Source: Serratia marcescens
Lineage (GTDB): Bacteria > Pseudomonadota > Gammaproteobacteria > Enterobacterales > Enterobacteriaceae
Assembly: GCF_006715005.1 (NCBI RefSeq)
Contig: NZ_VFMJ01000001.1
Location: 4,154,001 to 4,218,000 of the forward strand
Length of the DNA: 64,000 nucleotides
Reading direction: 5' to 3'
The notes below the pieces were generated by a model. It did not search any database. It saw nothing but the letters and a program-made list of their open reading frames with translations, and was not told where the DNA came from. Position numbers and translations under genes: made by a program. Below, piece by piece: positions 32,039 to 40,857 of the stretch (its first letter is position 1; each line of letters begins with the position of its first letter).

Positions 32039-32891
32039 TTAGTAGGTTTTTTTTATAATATCCAGGTAATTATTCACGCTAAATTTTACTGGGTTACTGC
32101 TATTAGACGCATTTTGGGATGCTTTGATAGCGATAGCTTTGAAATGTATTGGATCAACTATAGCTATATCCTTTAACTTTGGCAACTTGAGGTCTTGACA
32201 GAGTTTTTTTAGCGCGGGAACAACGGAATTAGCTAACTGTTCTGTCGTCATACTTTCCTTTTCAATTCCCATAGCTCTGGCTATATCTGCGTATTTTTTC
32301 GGGTTTGAAGGAATATTATATTCTGTAACTGTTGGTAGGAATATAGAGCATGCTACTCCATGTGGAATATTATATTGGCCACCTAATGCCTCAGCAAGAC
32401 AATGTATGGCTGCAACATCTGAATATCCAAAAGCAATACCAGCCATATTACTAGCTAACATAATGTTAGTGCAACTTTCAATATCATGGTTTTCACATGC
32501 ATTTATTAAATTATTAGCGATTAATTCAATTGCTTTAATTGCGTAAATATCAGTATAAAGTACTGAACGATTACAAGTATATGCTTCTATTGCATGAACC
32601 ATCGCATCTATACCCGTCGATGCCATAATATGGTGGGGGGCTTTAAGCAAAACATTAGGGTCAAGTAAGGCAATGGCTGGAGAACATTTAATATCTATGA
32701 TATTTTCTTTAGTTCCCTTTTCTTTATCTGAAATTACAGCAAAAGGCGTTACTTCACTACCGCTACCAGCAGTTGTGGGCACTGCAATTATTGGTGCAGC
32801 AGCAACCTTGAGTTTATTAGGATAAAAAAAATCTTTTAACTCACCGCCATTAGTTATTAATGTAGCTATCGCTTTTGCCACATCAATACTA
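32039..32891 (-). pseudogene. Iron-containing alcohol dehydrogenase, N-terminus lost
   Basis: About 284 residues of a ~380-residue Fe-ADH: VGSVHSIDVAKAIA (nucleotide loop), AVPTTAGSGSEVTPFAVI, metal-ligand His region SDVAAIHCLAEALGGQYNI and PHGVACSIFLPTV. The first ~95 residues are replaced by the IS3 end at 32892. No start codon of its own. Confidence 0.88.
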
Positions 32892-33356
32892 TGGACTGAC
32901 CCCACCCCGGTAGACGATCCTGCCCTATAGTTGGACTGACCCCACCCCGGTAGACGATCCTGCCCTATAGTTTGAGCATAGGAGGAGCGTATGGGCACAC
33001 CACGATTTACACCTGAATTTAAGGAAGAAGCCGTCCGTCAGATAACGGAACGCGGTTATTCCGTTGCCGAAGTATCTGACCGTCTGGGTGTTTCTGCACA
33101 CAGCCTCTACAAGTGGCTACGGGCTATCAAACCTGATAACAGCGAACAGCATGCTAGGGATTTACTGGAAGCCAAAAGCGAGATCCTGAAACTACGGGCA
33201 CAGCTAAAACGTACCGAAGAAGAACGGGATATCCTGAAAAAGGCCGCGCGGCACTTTGCAAGGGAGCCCGATTGAAGTACCGCTTTATCAATGAGCACCG
33301 TACTGTATGGGGGGTGATGACGATGTGTCGGGTACTCAATGTCGCCCGGGCCGGGT
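32892..33356 (+). mobile_element. IS3-family insertion sequence (copy B, truncated)
   Basis: Left end duplicated in tandem (40-bp units 32892-32931 and 32932-32971), then orfA and only the first ~25 codons of orfB (frame with RTVWGVMTMCRVL). Sequence matches copy A until about 33356, where primase-like sequence begins. The remaining ~900 bp are deleted. Confidence 0.88.
32991..33275 (+). CDS. IS3-family OrfA (copy B)
   Basis: 94 residues, differing from the copy at 2322-2606 by a single visible residue (AARHFAREPD versus AARYFAREPD). Intact HTH protein without a functional orfB here. It could bind and regulate the complete copy. Confidence 0.9.
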   Translation: MGTPRFTPEFKEEAVRQITERGYSVAEVSDRLGVSAHSLYKWLRAIKPDNSEQHARDLLEAKSEILKLRAQLKRTEEERDILKKAARHFAREPD

Positions 33357-34188
33357 CGCCCATCTGCGGTATATCAGCTTGAGGGTGTCCAAAAAGCTGT
33401 TGATAACGGCGGAGGGGAACGGTGTGCGCACCTTCTGGAACAGCGCGGCAATCTTCCGGCTCAGTTGCCGGTGTGGCAGCACCTGCTTGGCACCGCGCGT
33501 ATAGCAGCAGAGTTCTTCCTCCACCGTTGGCACCGCCAAGGTGTTGCCGTAGTGCACGGCCAGCAGTTCGGCTTTCTCACTGGCGCTCATGGTTTTCAGG
33601 TCGGCATCGCTCAGCGTGTCGAAGGGGCTCGGCTACGGCGGCTGGCTGAACACCTAGAGCTGCGCGCTCGTCCCCTTCCCGGCCATAAACTTCGTTCCAG
33701 TCGCCCTCCGTTGGTGGCAGCGCCGGGACACCGCAGGTTAGTTTGGCCGCCTCGGCGGCCGTGCATCCCAGTAGTGGCTACGCAGCTGCTGCGCCACGGC
33801 CGCCAGGTAGTTGGCGTTCAGCGCCACGCACACCGTCTCACCGGTCAGTTGGTGCACGGTGAGGCCGGTAGCCTAGCCCTCGGTGAGCCAGATACCCGCG
33901 TTGTCCGGACCGCAGAGGGTGTGGCCGGAGGCTTTCACCTGCCAGCCTCCAACACGTTGACCACCTCGCTTCCGGCATTGTGCAGCGGCAGCAGCAGGTC
34001 ACCTGCCCCGCACTGATTGCTGAACGAGGTGCCGCGTCCGTCCTGGTTGTCGAAGCGGAAGCGGTCTTTACCGCCACAGGTCTGGCACGGCTGCGGCTTG
34101 CCGTTCGGCTGCAAGGTGATACCAAGAGCCGGGAGTATCACCGGCCGGTGGCGGTGCGTACGGTCTGGGAAACGAACTGGGCGCTCAT
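33357..34188 (-). pseudogene. P4/ICE-type primase-helicase, decayed
   Basis: Minus-strand pieces in several frames. They begin MSAQFVSQTVRTATG at 34188, then a zinc motif CQTCGGKDRFRFDNQDGRGT (the partner Cys pair is altered to SNQCGAGD), later AGIWLTEG and GLTVHQLTGETVCVALNANY (Toprim region), and SASEKAELLAVHYGNTLAVP. Stops and frameshifts are numerous, and the 3' end is cut by the IS3 fragment. This was probably the ICE or prophage-like replication primase. Confidence 0.7.
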
Positions 34189-34200
34189 TCCCTTCTCTCC

Positions 34201-34600
34201 TCAGTATACGGTGGCATGCTGTGCCGCCGACAGGCTGTCACTGCACAGCTCGTCCATCATCTTTTGCCCCAGCGAGGTCAGGCGTGGCGCAGCCACCAGA
34301 ACGTCTGGCTATACTATGTCACTCAACATCGTGCACACCATATCCATGCCGTACTGACGCACAAAATGCCCCCTATAGGCATAGGGCAATCGCCATCTGC
34401 AGTTCGTCCAGCATGTAACCCGGGCTCACCCGGCTGTGTTCGATCTGCCCCAGCAATATCTCTCCCCCGAAAAACTCGTGTCCCAGGAAGATTAAGAAGC
34501 TGGCAACCCAGCTCAGCCAACTCACGCCTCGTCTGTGAAAGCGCCTTACTGCAGAAATCACCTAGGCATTGACAGAGCAAAGCGCCTTTTTTCCCCAGCA
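34201..34600 (-). pseudogene. Decayed ICE gene upstream of the primase
   Basis: Two frames carry a continuous protein: SWVASFLIFLGHEFFGGEIL with SPGYMLDELQMAIAL, then GHFVRQYGMDMVCTMLSD and APRLTSLGQKMMDELC, ending at 34201, 13 nt before the primase start. Family not recognised. Upstream (34577-34640) a gc-rich ccccT...GGGG sequence vaguely recalls the leaders at 8-14 kb. 34641-34826 shows nothing else. Confidence 0.5.
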
Positions 34601-34826
34601 CAACCTCCGCTCAGGGGAGTCATTATCATGCAGGAATTCTGTTTCTGTATGGAGCAGGATTTTGGGTCAGGGTCAATAGCCAACTGATGCTACTAAGTTA
34701 TGTTCTGGCTGAGCGAAAAGAAAAAACAAGCATGTGCAACATGCCTCCTGCAGGACCAAGCAAATAGCCATTGGTTATTATTTAGGCTATAGTGGTCAAA
34801 CGGCTAAGCAGGTGAATAGAGGCATT

Positions 34827-35228
34827 ATGAGCCGAGCCAGAGATCAACAGGGCTACCAGCGCGGTGTCTGGGCTGCCCGAAAGTGGAGTCGTCTGAAAAA
34901 TGTGGTTATGAGATGGGATCGACTTTGCGTGTCTAAGGTACGAGAGAACAGGCTACCTGCCTGGATAGGCCATGTTCCGATTGTTATCGCTCTCATCGCT
35001 TCGGTCGCAGCAATGCTGTTCGGGGGACTTCTCGTAGTCGGCTGTATGCTTTTTATTTGGGCGATCGCATTCATTCTTCAAAACGCTGGGCAAAACCTTG
35101 CGGGGGAAGTTACCCATGAAAACAATAGCCTGGAAAACCCAAAAAATTCATCGGACTATGCATACGAAAGTGCTGTAATGAACAACGAATATGACGGGGC
35201 TCCGTATAAATCTCCTAGCGATAACTGA
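34827..35228 (+). CDS. DUF3742-family ICE protein
   Basis: 133 residues from ATG 34827 (MSRARDQQGYQRGVWAARKW). Basic N-terminal region, then two hydrophobic segments (VPIVIALIASVAAMLFGG, LVVGCMLFIWAIAFILQ) and a hydrophilic tail. Length, topology and the convergent position next to TraG_N match DUF3742, usually the last gene of PFL_47xx-type conjugation clusters. Exact role unknown. Confidence 0.65.
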   Translation: MSRARDQQGYQRGVWAARKWSRLKNVVMRWDRLCVSKVRENRLPAWIGHVPIVIALIASVAAMLFGGLLVVGCMLFIWAIAFILQNAGQNLAGEVTHENNSLENPKNSSDYAYESAVMNNEYDGAPYKSPSDN

Positions 35229-35263
35229 CCGAGGTGCTGTTTTTCTCGGTCAGTTAGTCTCGG

Positions 35264-36775
35264 CTATCGGGTAATTTTATTTGTTACAGCATCACCAACT
35301 TTCCCCCCAGTGTTTTTGGCTGTTTCTGTACCGCTATTCACTGCGGAAGCAATAGCATGGCCAACATTTACACCAGCCCATGACAACGCTCCCATCCAAA
35401 CGATGGGCAACACAATAAACATACAGCCCATCACTAGGTTCATAATCAGGTCATCGGCACTATTCTGGAACCCGGCCACATTCCAGCGGCTGTGCGAGTC
35501 CGAACTGTACAATGCCTCCAGTAACCAGCTGTCCAGCCAGCGCGCCAGTTCCCACCAGAATGTCAGGAAATTGAGTGCAAACACCACGAACGTCACCGTA
35601 ATCACCGTCTTGTACTCGTAGGCAGCGAACGCCAGGATAAGCGGCACCATGATGTAGACGGCCATCAGCAGCACCGCCTGCACCATCGGCAGTGCCTGAC
35701 GCATCGCATCAAATGCCGGGTACGCCGCCAGGCTCCCCAGCGCGGTTCCGCCCAGCGACGCGAGCCGGTTAACCGAGTTGTCCAAGGTAAAGTCTGCATT
35801 GCCGCCGTAACCGGCATAAGCGCGTCCGCCCTGGGAGACCGTCAGGTTATCCGGACTGACCAGGCGGCGCACCACCGCCTCTTTATAGTCCGCATCCGGT
35901 TGCCCCATCATCTTCAGCGCGGCAGACATCCGCAGCATGACGCCCGGATCGACCTGTTTCACCACGCGGGCTTCCAGCCCCGTTTCGCCGGCTGACCACC
36001 ACTCGCTGCAGGTTGGATATCCCCCTCGTCCAGTGTTTGGCCGGCCGCTGTCCCGCCCCTCATTCCAGGGGAAACTGGTACGCGGAGTTTTGGACTGCAG
36101 GTTGTTGTAGTACCCGCCGTTCAGGAAGGTTTTCGACCCCAGCCACTCGATGTCACGCAGGGTGGCTTTGTCCGTCGTCTGGCCCTGGTCGCGGTTCTGC
36201 CAGGTATATAATGCCAGCGCGTAGCAGTCGTTGGTGAAGTCCTGCAGTTCCTTCGCCAGCGCAGGGTTGTTGACCCGACTGTGTTGGACTTCAAAACGGA
36301 CCTGCCGCAGATCTGGCCTGCACGGAATGGTGGCTACGGCCGCCGACGTGATCCCCTTCGACAGCTTATGCATCAATAACCACCACACCGGCACCTTCGC
36401 CGTCTGGCCATTCAGGCTCGACATGATGTTGGCGTAGCCCGTTTCATCCGGCTTCTTCGGCGTCCAGGTGCCACAGGTCGCCGCCCGGCTGCTGTCGTAC
36501 TTGATGGTGTCGAGGCTTACATTCATCAGCGGCAGGCAGCAGGCCAGCATCACAAAAAATGCCCCGTAGAGCAGGTTTTCGATGCGTGGCAGAGACAGCA
36601 TCCCTTTGTTGCCCTCATCCTCCCCTTCCTCACGCACCCTCAGCCAGATGGCCACTACCTTGAATAGCAACGGCAGCACAAACAGCCCCGTACTGACCAG
36701 CAGCTCCCACAGACCGTTGTTAATCAGCCAGCCAAGCAACGTCAGGAAATACTCCAGATAGCTGTTGGTCATCAT
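35264..36775 (-). CDS. TraG N-terminal domain conjugation protein
   Basis: 503 residues. Membrane segments near the N-terminus (LLVSTGLFVLPLLFKVVAIW, NLLYGAFFVMLACCLPL) and a C-terminal cluster (VQAVLLMAVYIMVPLILAFA to IVWMGALSWAGVNVG) fit TraG_N proteins that stabilise mating pairs in the MPF_G apparatus. The mid region (C-rich, TWTPKKPDETGY) is periplasmic. ATGA overlap (36772-36775) with the gene before it. Last gene of the minus-strand transfer operon. Confidence 0.88.
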   Translation of the reverse strand: MMTNSYLEYFLTLLGWLINNGLWELLVSTGLFVLPLLFKVVAIWLRVREEGEDEGNKGMLSLPRIENLLYGAFFVMLACCLPLMNVSLDTIKYDSSRAATCGTWTPKKPDETGYANIMSSLNGQTAKVPVWWLLMHKLSKGITSAAVATIPCRPDLRQVRFEVQHSRVNNPALAKELQDFTNDCYALALYTWQNRDQGQTTDKATLRDIEWLGSKTFLNGGYYNNLQSKTPRTSFPWNEGRDSGRPNTGRGGYPTCSEWWSAGETGLEARVVKQVDPGVMLRMSAALKMMGQPDADYKEAVVRRLVSPDNLTVSQGGRAYAGYGGNADFTLDNSVNRLASLGGTALGSLAAYPAFDAMRQALPMVQAVLLMAVYIMVPLILAFAAYEYKTVITVTFVVFALNFLTFWWELARWLDSWLLEALYSSDSHSRWNVAGFQNSADDLIMNLVMGCMFIVLPIVWMGALSWAGVNVGHAIASAVNSGTETAKNTGGKVGDAVTNKITR

Positions 36776-37143
36776 AAGTTCAGCCCTCCGCCGAAGAGGC
36801 TGTATTCACAGGCCAGGGCAAATACCGCGCAGGCGATGGCCATGCGCTTGAGGGGCTGCCGGTATTCCGGTTTGCAGCCCGGCGCGCGCCAGACTTTCCA
36901 GAATCCCCAGGCCAGCGCCACATAAAGCGCCAGGCGCCAGCTCAGCCAGCCATACCGGGTGCTGTGCACCCAGTCACGCAGCGCGGCACTCTCTCCCGGG
37001 TGATTGACACCCCAGTGGGCCATGCCCAGCGCCACTATCATCGCAATCACCAGCATGCCCAGCATCTGCAGGACACGCTTTGCCCGGTGACCGAGCCGGC
37101 CGCCCCTGCGGGGCGACACACCTTGTTTCTCTGTTCCAGTCAT
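36772..37143 (-). CDS. Small ICE membrane protein preceding TraG
   Basis: 123 residues from ATG 37143 (gaggggatgtatca site). Basic N-terminus then three hydrophobic stretches (VLQMLGMLVIAMIVALGMAH, WRLALYVALAWGFWKVW, MAIACAVFALACEYSLFG). It occupies the slot of the small unknown gene between TIGR03755 and TraG_N in PFL-type ICEs. Translationally coupled to traG. Confidence 0.7.
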   Translation of the reverse strand: MTGTEKQGVSPRRGGRLGHRAKRVLQMLGMLVIAMIVALGMAHWGVNHPGESAALRDWVHSTRYGWLSWRLALYVALAWGFWKVWRAPGCKPEYRQPLKRMAIACAVFALACEYSLFGGGLNL

Positions 37144-37159
37144 TGATACATCCCCTCGC

Positions 37160-38641
37160 TTACTGGTCGCTTTCCGGTACGGCCAGCTGGTTGAACCTGG
37201 TATCCGGGCTGTCAACCGACTGACGCTGCGGGTTGGTTTCCGCACGGTTGTTCTCCCTGTCGATGATGGTCAGCACCGCGTTACGCGCAATCTCACGCTT
37301 CATCTCCATCTCGTTCTTGAGCGCCGTGATTTCGCGATCCAGCGCCTCGATACGCCGGTCGCCCTCTTCCATCACCATTTTCTGGACAGCAGCATTGGGC
37401 TCTGACATGCCGGTGGTGACCATACGGCGCATGATAAAGGCCGTTTCAATGGTGTCCGCCATCGCCAGTTCGCTGGCCAGGCGACCGACCAGGGCAGCAT
37501 TATCCGGGTCGCGCTGCAGTGCCTTGATGACGCCGGCGGTCACCGCCAGGCTGCCCGTTTTGAGTTTGACCAGGTTGGCCGAGGTGGGTTTCTCTGCCCC
37601 GTTGACCAGTTTGGCCAACTGCTCGTTATTCTCCTTCGTCGCCTCTTCCAGCATCGGGGCAAAGCCGGTGCCGGCCACGGTACTGCCTGGCTGCTCACTG
37701 CCTTCACCACTGGTGCATTGCGCCGCATCTTTACAGGTGCGCAGGGAGGAATCCCCCAACACCTTGACCACAGCGGCAGCCGCTTCTTCACTGCTGGCAT
37801 ATTTGGTACAGGCACCGCCGGTGCAGCTGCTGCCGGATACGCTGGAGGTACTGGTGACCGGCAACGCATTCATCATGTTGTAGCCAGCGGCCGCCAGATC
37901 GTGCGTTGGCTTGATCGCCGGCTGACCGGCGCCCCCCCGTTTTTGACCGCCGATCCAGGTCTGGCCGGATTGTCCGGTCACTTTCTCCGTGGCATTCATC
38001 GACCGCACCGCATCGGCATCCCCGTTATTGATAAGGCTCTTGGCTTCCTCCATCGCGGCGGCCTGGCTCCAGCCGCCGGAGTCCGCCATATCCATCATCC
38101 GCTTGGAGAGGTTCTGACAATTCAGCTGCGCCTTGTCGAACGCGACACCGCCCTGCAGGACCCCGTTGGTCAGCATTTCATACAGTCCCGGGTTGGCTCG
38201 CTGGATAGCCATCGCTGGCAGGCTGGCCACCGCACCGGTAGCACCCTGGATAACACTGCCCATCAGGTTCTTGAAGCCGTCCGTCACCCCGTTGAGCTGG
38301 TTACCGATGGTGGTCTTCAGGTCGAAATTGCCGCACATCAGATCCGAGCTCCAGCCTAGGTTCATACCCAGCCGTTGCATGTTGCCGCGCGTCGCCGGCT
38401 GTGAAATCACCGAGCCGCCGCCCAGGGAGTAAAACAGCTTGTCCGAGACCGCGCCGCTGACGCTCTTCCCGTACCCCACGTTGCTGTCATTCACCTGGGG
38501 CAACGAAATACCAAACAGGGTGCCGTTATCGTCATTGTCGTCAGCGTGCGCATTTACGCCGACCAATGCCATACTGCTGACAACCAACAGAGACAGCAGG
38601 CTGCGCCGTCCCCAGAGTGATTTATTCATCGTGTTATTCAT
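37160..38641 (-). CDS. ICE conjugation protein, PFL_4711 family (TIGR03755)
   Basis: 493 residues with a Sec signal peptide (RRSLLSLLVVSSMALVGVNA then HADDND). Periplasmic protein with Cys pairs (SSCTGGACTKY, DAAQCTS) and a C-terminal coiled coil (RRIEALDREITALKNEMEMK). Comparable in role to TraH of the F system in assembling the pilus/mating pore. Order TIGR03757-03756-03755-TraG is canonical. A second ATG 12 nt in is a possible start. Confidence 0.87.
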   Translation of the reverse strand: MNNTMNKSLWGRRSLLSLLVVSSMALVGVNAHADDNDDNGTLFGISLPQVNDSNVGYGKSVSGAVSDKLFYSLGGGSVISQPATRGNMQRLGMNLGWSSDLMCGNFDLKTTIGNQLNGVTDGFKNLMGSVIQGATGAVASLPAMAIQRANPGLYEMLTNGVLQGGVAFDKAQLNCQNLSKRMMDMADSGGWSQAAAMEEAKSLINNGDADAVRSMNATEKVTGQSGQTWIGGQKRGGAGQPAIKPTHDLAAAGYNMMNALPVTSTSSVSGSSCTGGACTKYASSEEAAAAVVKVLGDSSLRTCKDAAQCTSGEGSEQPGSTVAGTGFAPMLEEATKENNEQLAKLVNGAEKPTSANLVKLKTGSLAVTAGVIKALQRDPDNAALVGRLASELAMADTIETAFIMRRMVTTGMSEPNAAVQKMVMEEGDRRIEALDREITALKNEMEMKREIARNAVLTIIDRENNRAETNPQRQSVDSPDTRFNQLAVPESDQ

Positions 38642-38651
38642 CGTTCATGCC

Positions 38652-39659
38652 TCAAAAATCCGTGCTGTAGAGGAAACGCTGCCCGCGGCGCTGGCAGCAG
38701 CTGTAGGGTTGCCACAGGGCAAAGGCAGCGTTCGCATCCGCGGCCGGCGTATGGTCACCGTCCGGGAATACGGCGCAGGACTGGCTCAACTGCGGCGCAA
38801 GGCGTTGCCATTTATGGTTGCGGGTACCGGTGTTCTCCTTAACCTCCCCGGGAGGCCAGTACCCTTCCGAGCGCTGGCCCATCAGGGGCTGGTAGACGTG
38901 CGGCTGACCAGAGCGAGTGATGATGTCCGCCACCCGCTGTGCCACCAGAGCACCCGCCTTGTCGTCATCGACCTGAGTCACAAATCCCGAACGGGGATAG
39001 ACGTTGCCCCACATATTCGCGGCCGCCTGACTGCCGACCTCACGCTGACCAGGCACCAATGCTTCGGGATAGAGGGATTCCGGCATGCCAGTACGCCATA
39101 CCAGGCTGTCCAGCGTGCTGAGGAAATACGGCACGAAGGGGGTCGCCGCACTGCGGCACGAATAGCCGGCAATGCTGCCGCCAATCAGGGTCGTCGCCGG
39201 ATGACCAATGGCATCGGCATACTTGAAGTGAAGGTTGGTTTTACGCTGCCCGGGGGTTTTCAGCTCATTGTTGCCACCGCCGGCAGCAACACCGCCCAGT
39301 GCGCTGGTGATACTGCTTTCGAGTCCGCCGGCGGCCTGACTGACCATCGACATCTCACGCCACGGGTTGCCTCCCGGGGTGTTGTACGCCGACACCACCG
39401 CCTCCGGGATGAAATGACTAACTTTGACCGAAGTTCGGACAGTGCAGCCGCCCCAACTGCAGAACAACCAGTAGCAAATACCGCTGACGCGCCAGCTGAT
39501 GCAGGACTGCGACACCGCACTGGCAACAATCTGTGCACTGTTGAGCGCGGCATTCGCCGCCGGCACGCCGGCTGCAGACAGCATCATGGCCACACCGAGG
39601 GATTTAAGGGTCAGCCGGGGTTGTCCGGAAGACGCCAGCTGCAAGGGAGCTCGTTGCAT
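38652..39659 (-). CDS. ICE conjugation protein, PFL_4710 family (TIGR03756)
   Basis: 335 residues from ATG 39659 (ggaggggcagtgat site). The frame runs on to 39935 but overlaps TIGR03757 and is rejected. Signal peptide (LKSLGVAMMLSAAGVPAANA), Cys-rich CISWRVSGICYWLFCSWGGC, then PEAVVSAYNTPGGNPW, typical of the TraU-like family. Exported mating-channel component. Overlaps neither neighbour significantly (1-nt gap to TIGR03757). Confidence 0.87.
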   Translation of the reverse strand: MQRAPLQLASSGQPRLTLKSLGVAMMLSAAGVPAANAALNSAQIVASAVSQSCISWRVSGICYWLFCSWGGCTVRTSVKVSHFIPEAVVSAYNTPGGNPWREMSMVSQAAGGLESSITSALGGVAAGGGNNELKTPGQRKTNLHFKYADAIGHPATTLIGGSIAGYSCRSAATPFVPYFLSTLDSLVWRTGMPESLYPEALVPGQREVGSQAAANMWGNVYPRSGFVTQVDDDKAGALVAQRVADIITRSGQPHVYQPLMGQRSEGYWPPGEVKENTGTRNHKWQRLAPQLSQSCAVFPDGDHTPAADANAAFALWQPYSCCQRRGQRFLYSTDF

Positions 39660-39660
39660 A

Positions 39661-40065
39661 TCACTGCCCCTCCAGTGACTTCGCGCGCAACGCGGTGGCC
39701 CGGGCGATATCAGCGGTGCCATACACCACATCTCGATCGTCAAACACGACCGCGGGGACTTTTTTGACGCCCAGTCCCCACGCGCGCACCACCGCGCGGT
39801 AAACCGTGGCCAGCTCCTTTTCATGCGCCTGCCATTGTGGTGACTGCAGTACGGCTTGCGCCTGCCGCTGCGCTTCATCCGGGTTCGACGACAGTGCGCC
39901 AAAGAGCTGCGTCTGCAACTGCACCGGATCGTCAAGATAAATCACGGTCACGGAAGCATCATTATTCGTCGGGGGATGGTGGGAATCGGTATACAGTACC
40001 GTGCCGGCAAGCACCGATGCCGGCATCAGCAGAGGAAACAACGTCAGCAACGTGCTGATTTTCAT
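39661..40065 (-). CDS. ICE conjugation protein, PFL_4709 family (TIGR03757)
   Basis: 134 residues from ATG 40065 (caggagtgcacgcc). Signal peptide (MKISTLLTLFPLLMPASVLA), TrbC/TraW-like thioredoxin-fold features (VTVIYLDDPVQ, GVKKVPAVVFDDRDVVYGT). Periplasmic. First gene of the TIGR03757-TraG block, directly next to the CDI cargo: 40096-40375 holds only decayed sequence. Confidence 0.85.
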   Translation of the reverse strand: MKISTLLTLFPLLMPASVLAGTVLYTDSHHPPTNNDASVTVIYLDDPVQLQTQLFGALSSNPDEAQRQAQAVLQSPQWQAHEKELATVYRAVVRAWGLGVKKVPAVVFDDRDVVYGTADIARATALRAKSLEGQ

Positions 40066-40103
40066 GGCGTGCACTCCTGCGTGGATAGAATCCACATAGG
40101 GTG

Positions 40104-40290
40104 CTACGACATGGTCAGAAAGGCAGCAAAGAAGTCTTTATTGATTTCTAAAAATTTTTCTTCCCCTACGGGGTAAGTCCGTAGTGGCACGCCGATACTT
40201 GCCTCTTGATATCCCAGTTGATTATCGCAGATCACTAGCCCATCGTATTTGGGATTAGCGTTGCGAAAATGTGAAAAATCACCGCTACAT
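40104..40290 (-). pseudogene. Decayed ORF tail, possibly an old immunity gene
   Basis: A minus-strand frame without start, cut by a stop near 40290, encodes GDFSHFRNANPKYDGLVICD and ends FLEINKDFFAAFLTMS. Family not certain; acidic C-terminal immunity-like composition. Position at the end of the CDI orphan region supports, but does not prove, an immunity origin. Confidence 0.35.
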
Positions 40291-40375
40291 TCTCTTCACC
40301 CGATTACAGCAGCAATCTCAGGGTTTAAAAACATACATAAAAACAATGAGCTGGGTCAACAGACCGGGAGTTTTG

Positions 40376-40708
40376 TTAGTCATCGTATTGGAAGCTTATG
40401 CATATTTTAGCTGCTGGAATGTCAACGATTAATTCACAAGAAGTCCATGCGGACTTCCCGTTAGTCATATTATTCTTGATATAAAAATCCCTCATCTCAA
40501 CCAGAAGAAGACGAAGATCATAACTGGCTAATTTATCTGGTACAAACCAGTCTTCGTTATCTTCCTGATCAATATAATCATATTCATATTCACATGACTC
40601 ACCATCAAGAGATAATTTTGCACGAGCAATAATCTCCTTGGCATTTTTAGGCCCTGTATCCACCAATAACTGACCAATTTTACTGTGTAGAGCATCTAGA
40701 TTGTTCAT
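40376..40708 (-). CDS. YezG/DUF600-like immunity protein
   Basis: 110 residues: helical N-terminus (LDALHSKIGQLLVDTGPKNA), acidic middle (EYEYDYIDQEDNEDWF) and a C-terminal strand ending ICISFQYDD. This is the pattern of the YezG/DUF600 immunity family found beside polymorphic toxin C-termini. The start codon overlaps the end of a toxin-tail remnant (40680-40857), so this is an orphan toxin/immunity module. Soluble and acidic, suggesting neutralisation of a cytoplasmic toxin. Confidence 0.65.
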   Translation of the reverse strand: MNNLDALHSKIGQLLVDTGPKNAKEIIARAKLSLDGESCEYEYDYIDQEDNEDWFVPDKLASYDLRLLLVEMRDFYIKNNMTNGKSAWTSCELIVDIPAAKICISFQYDD

Positions 40709-40857
40709 CCCCCCCCTCCAGGAGTATTACTAATGTCTTTAATTACAGGGCGACCACCACCTATAGAGTAGGTTACGTTAAAACTATCAGGCCATTGCAA
40801 TCTCCAAAGTAAACAGGACCTATCTTAACATCAGTGTCGGGGTGTCTAAGATTCAAG
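40680..40857 (-). pseudogene. Tail of an orphan CdiA-CT toxin
   Basis: Two minus-strand frames join after restoring one T: HPDTDVKIGPVYFGD, then LQWPDSFNVTYSIGGG, ending GRPVIKDISNTPGGG. Such tails occur at the end of polymorphic toxins directly before immunity genes. The rest of the toxin was lost when the glycosyltransferase gene joined here. Confidence 0.5.

Noticed and set aside
34577..34640. Possible ninth hairpin leader upstream of the decayed ICE gene
   Set aside because: Shows cccct...gggg and an A-run but no convincing alternative pairing with a ribosome site.
38439..39767. 442-codon plus-strand frame
   Set aside because: Opposite TIGR03756/TIGR03757, whose family motifs, signal peptides and ribosome sites are on the minus strand.
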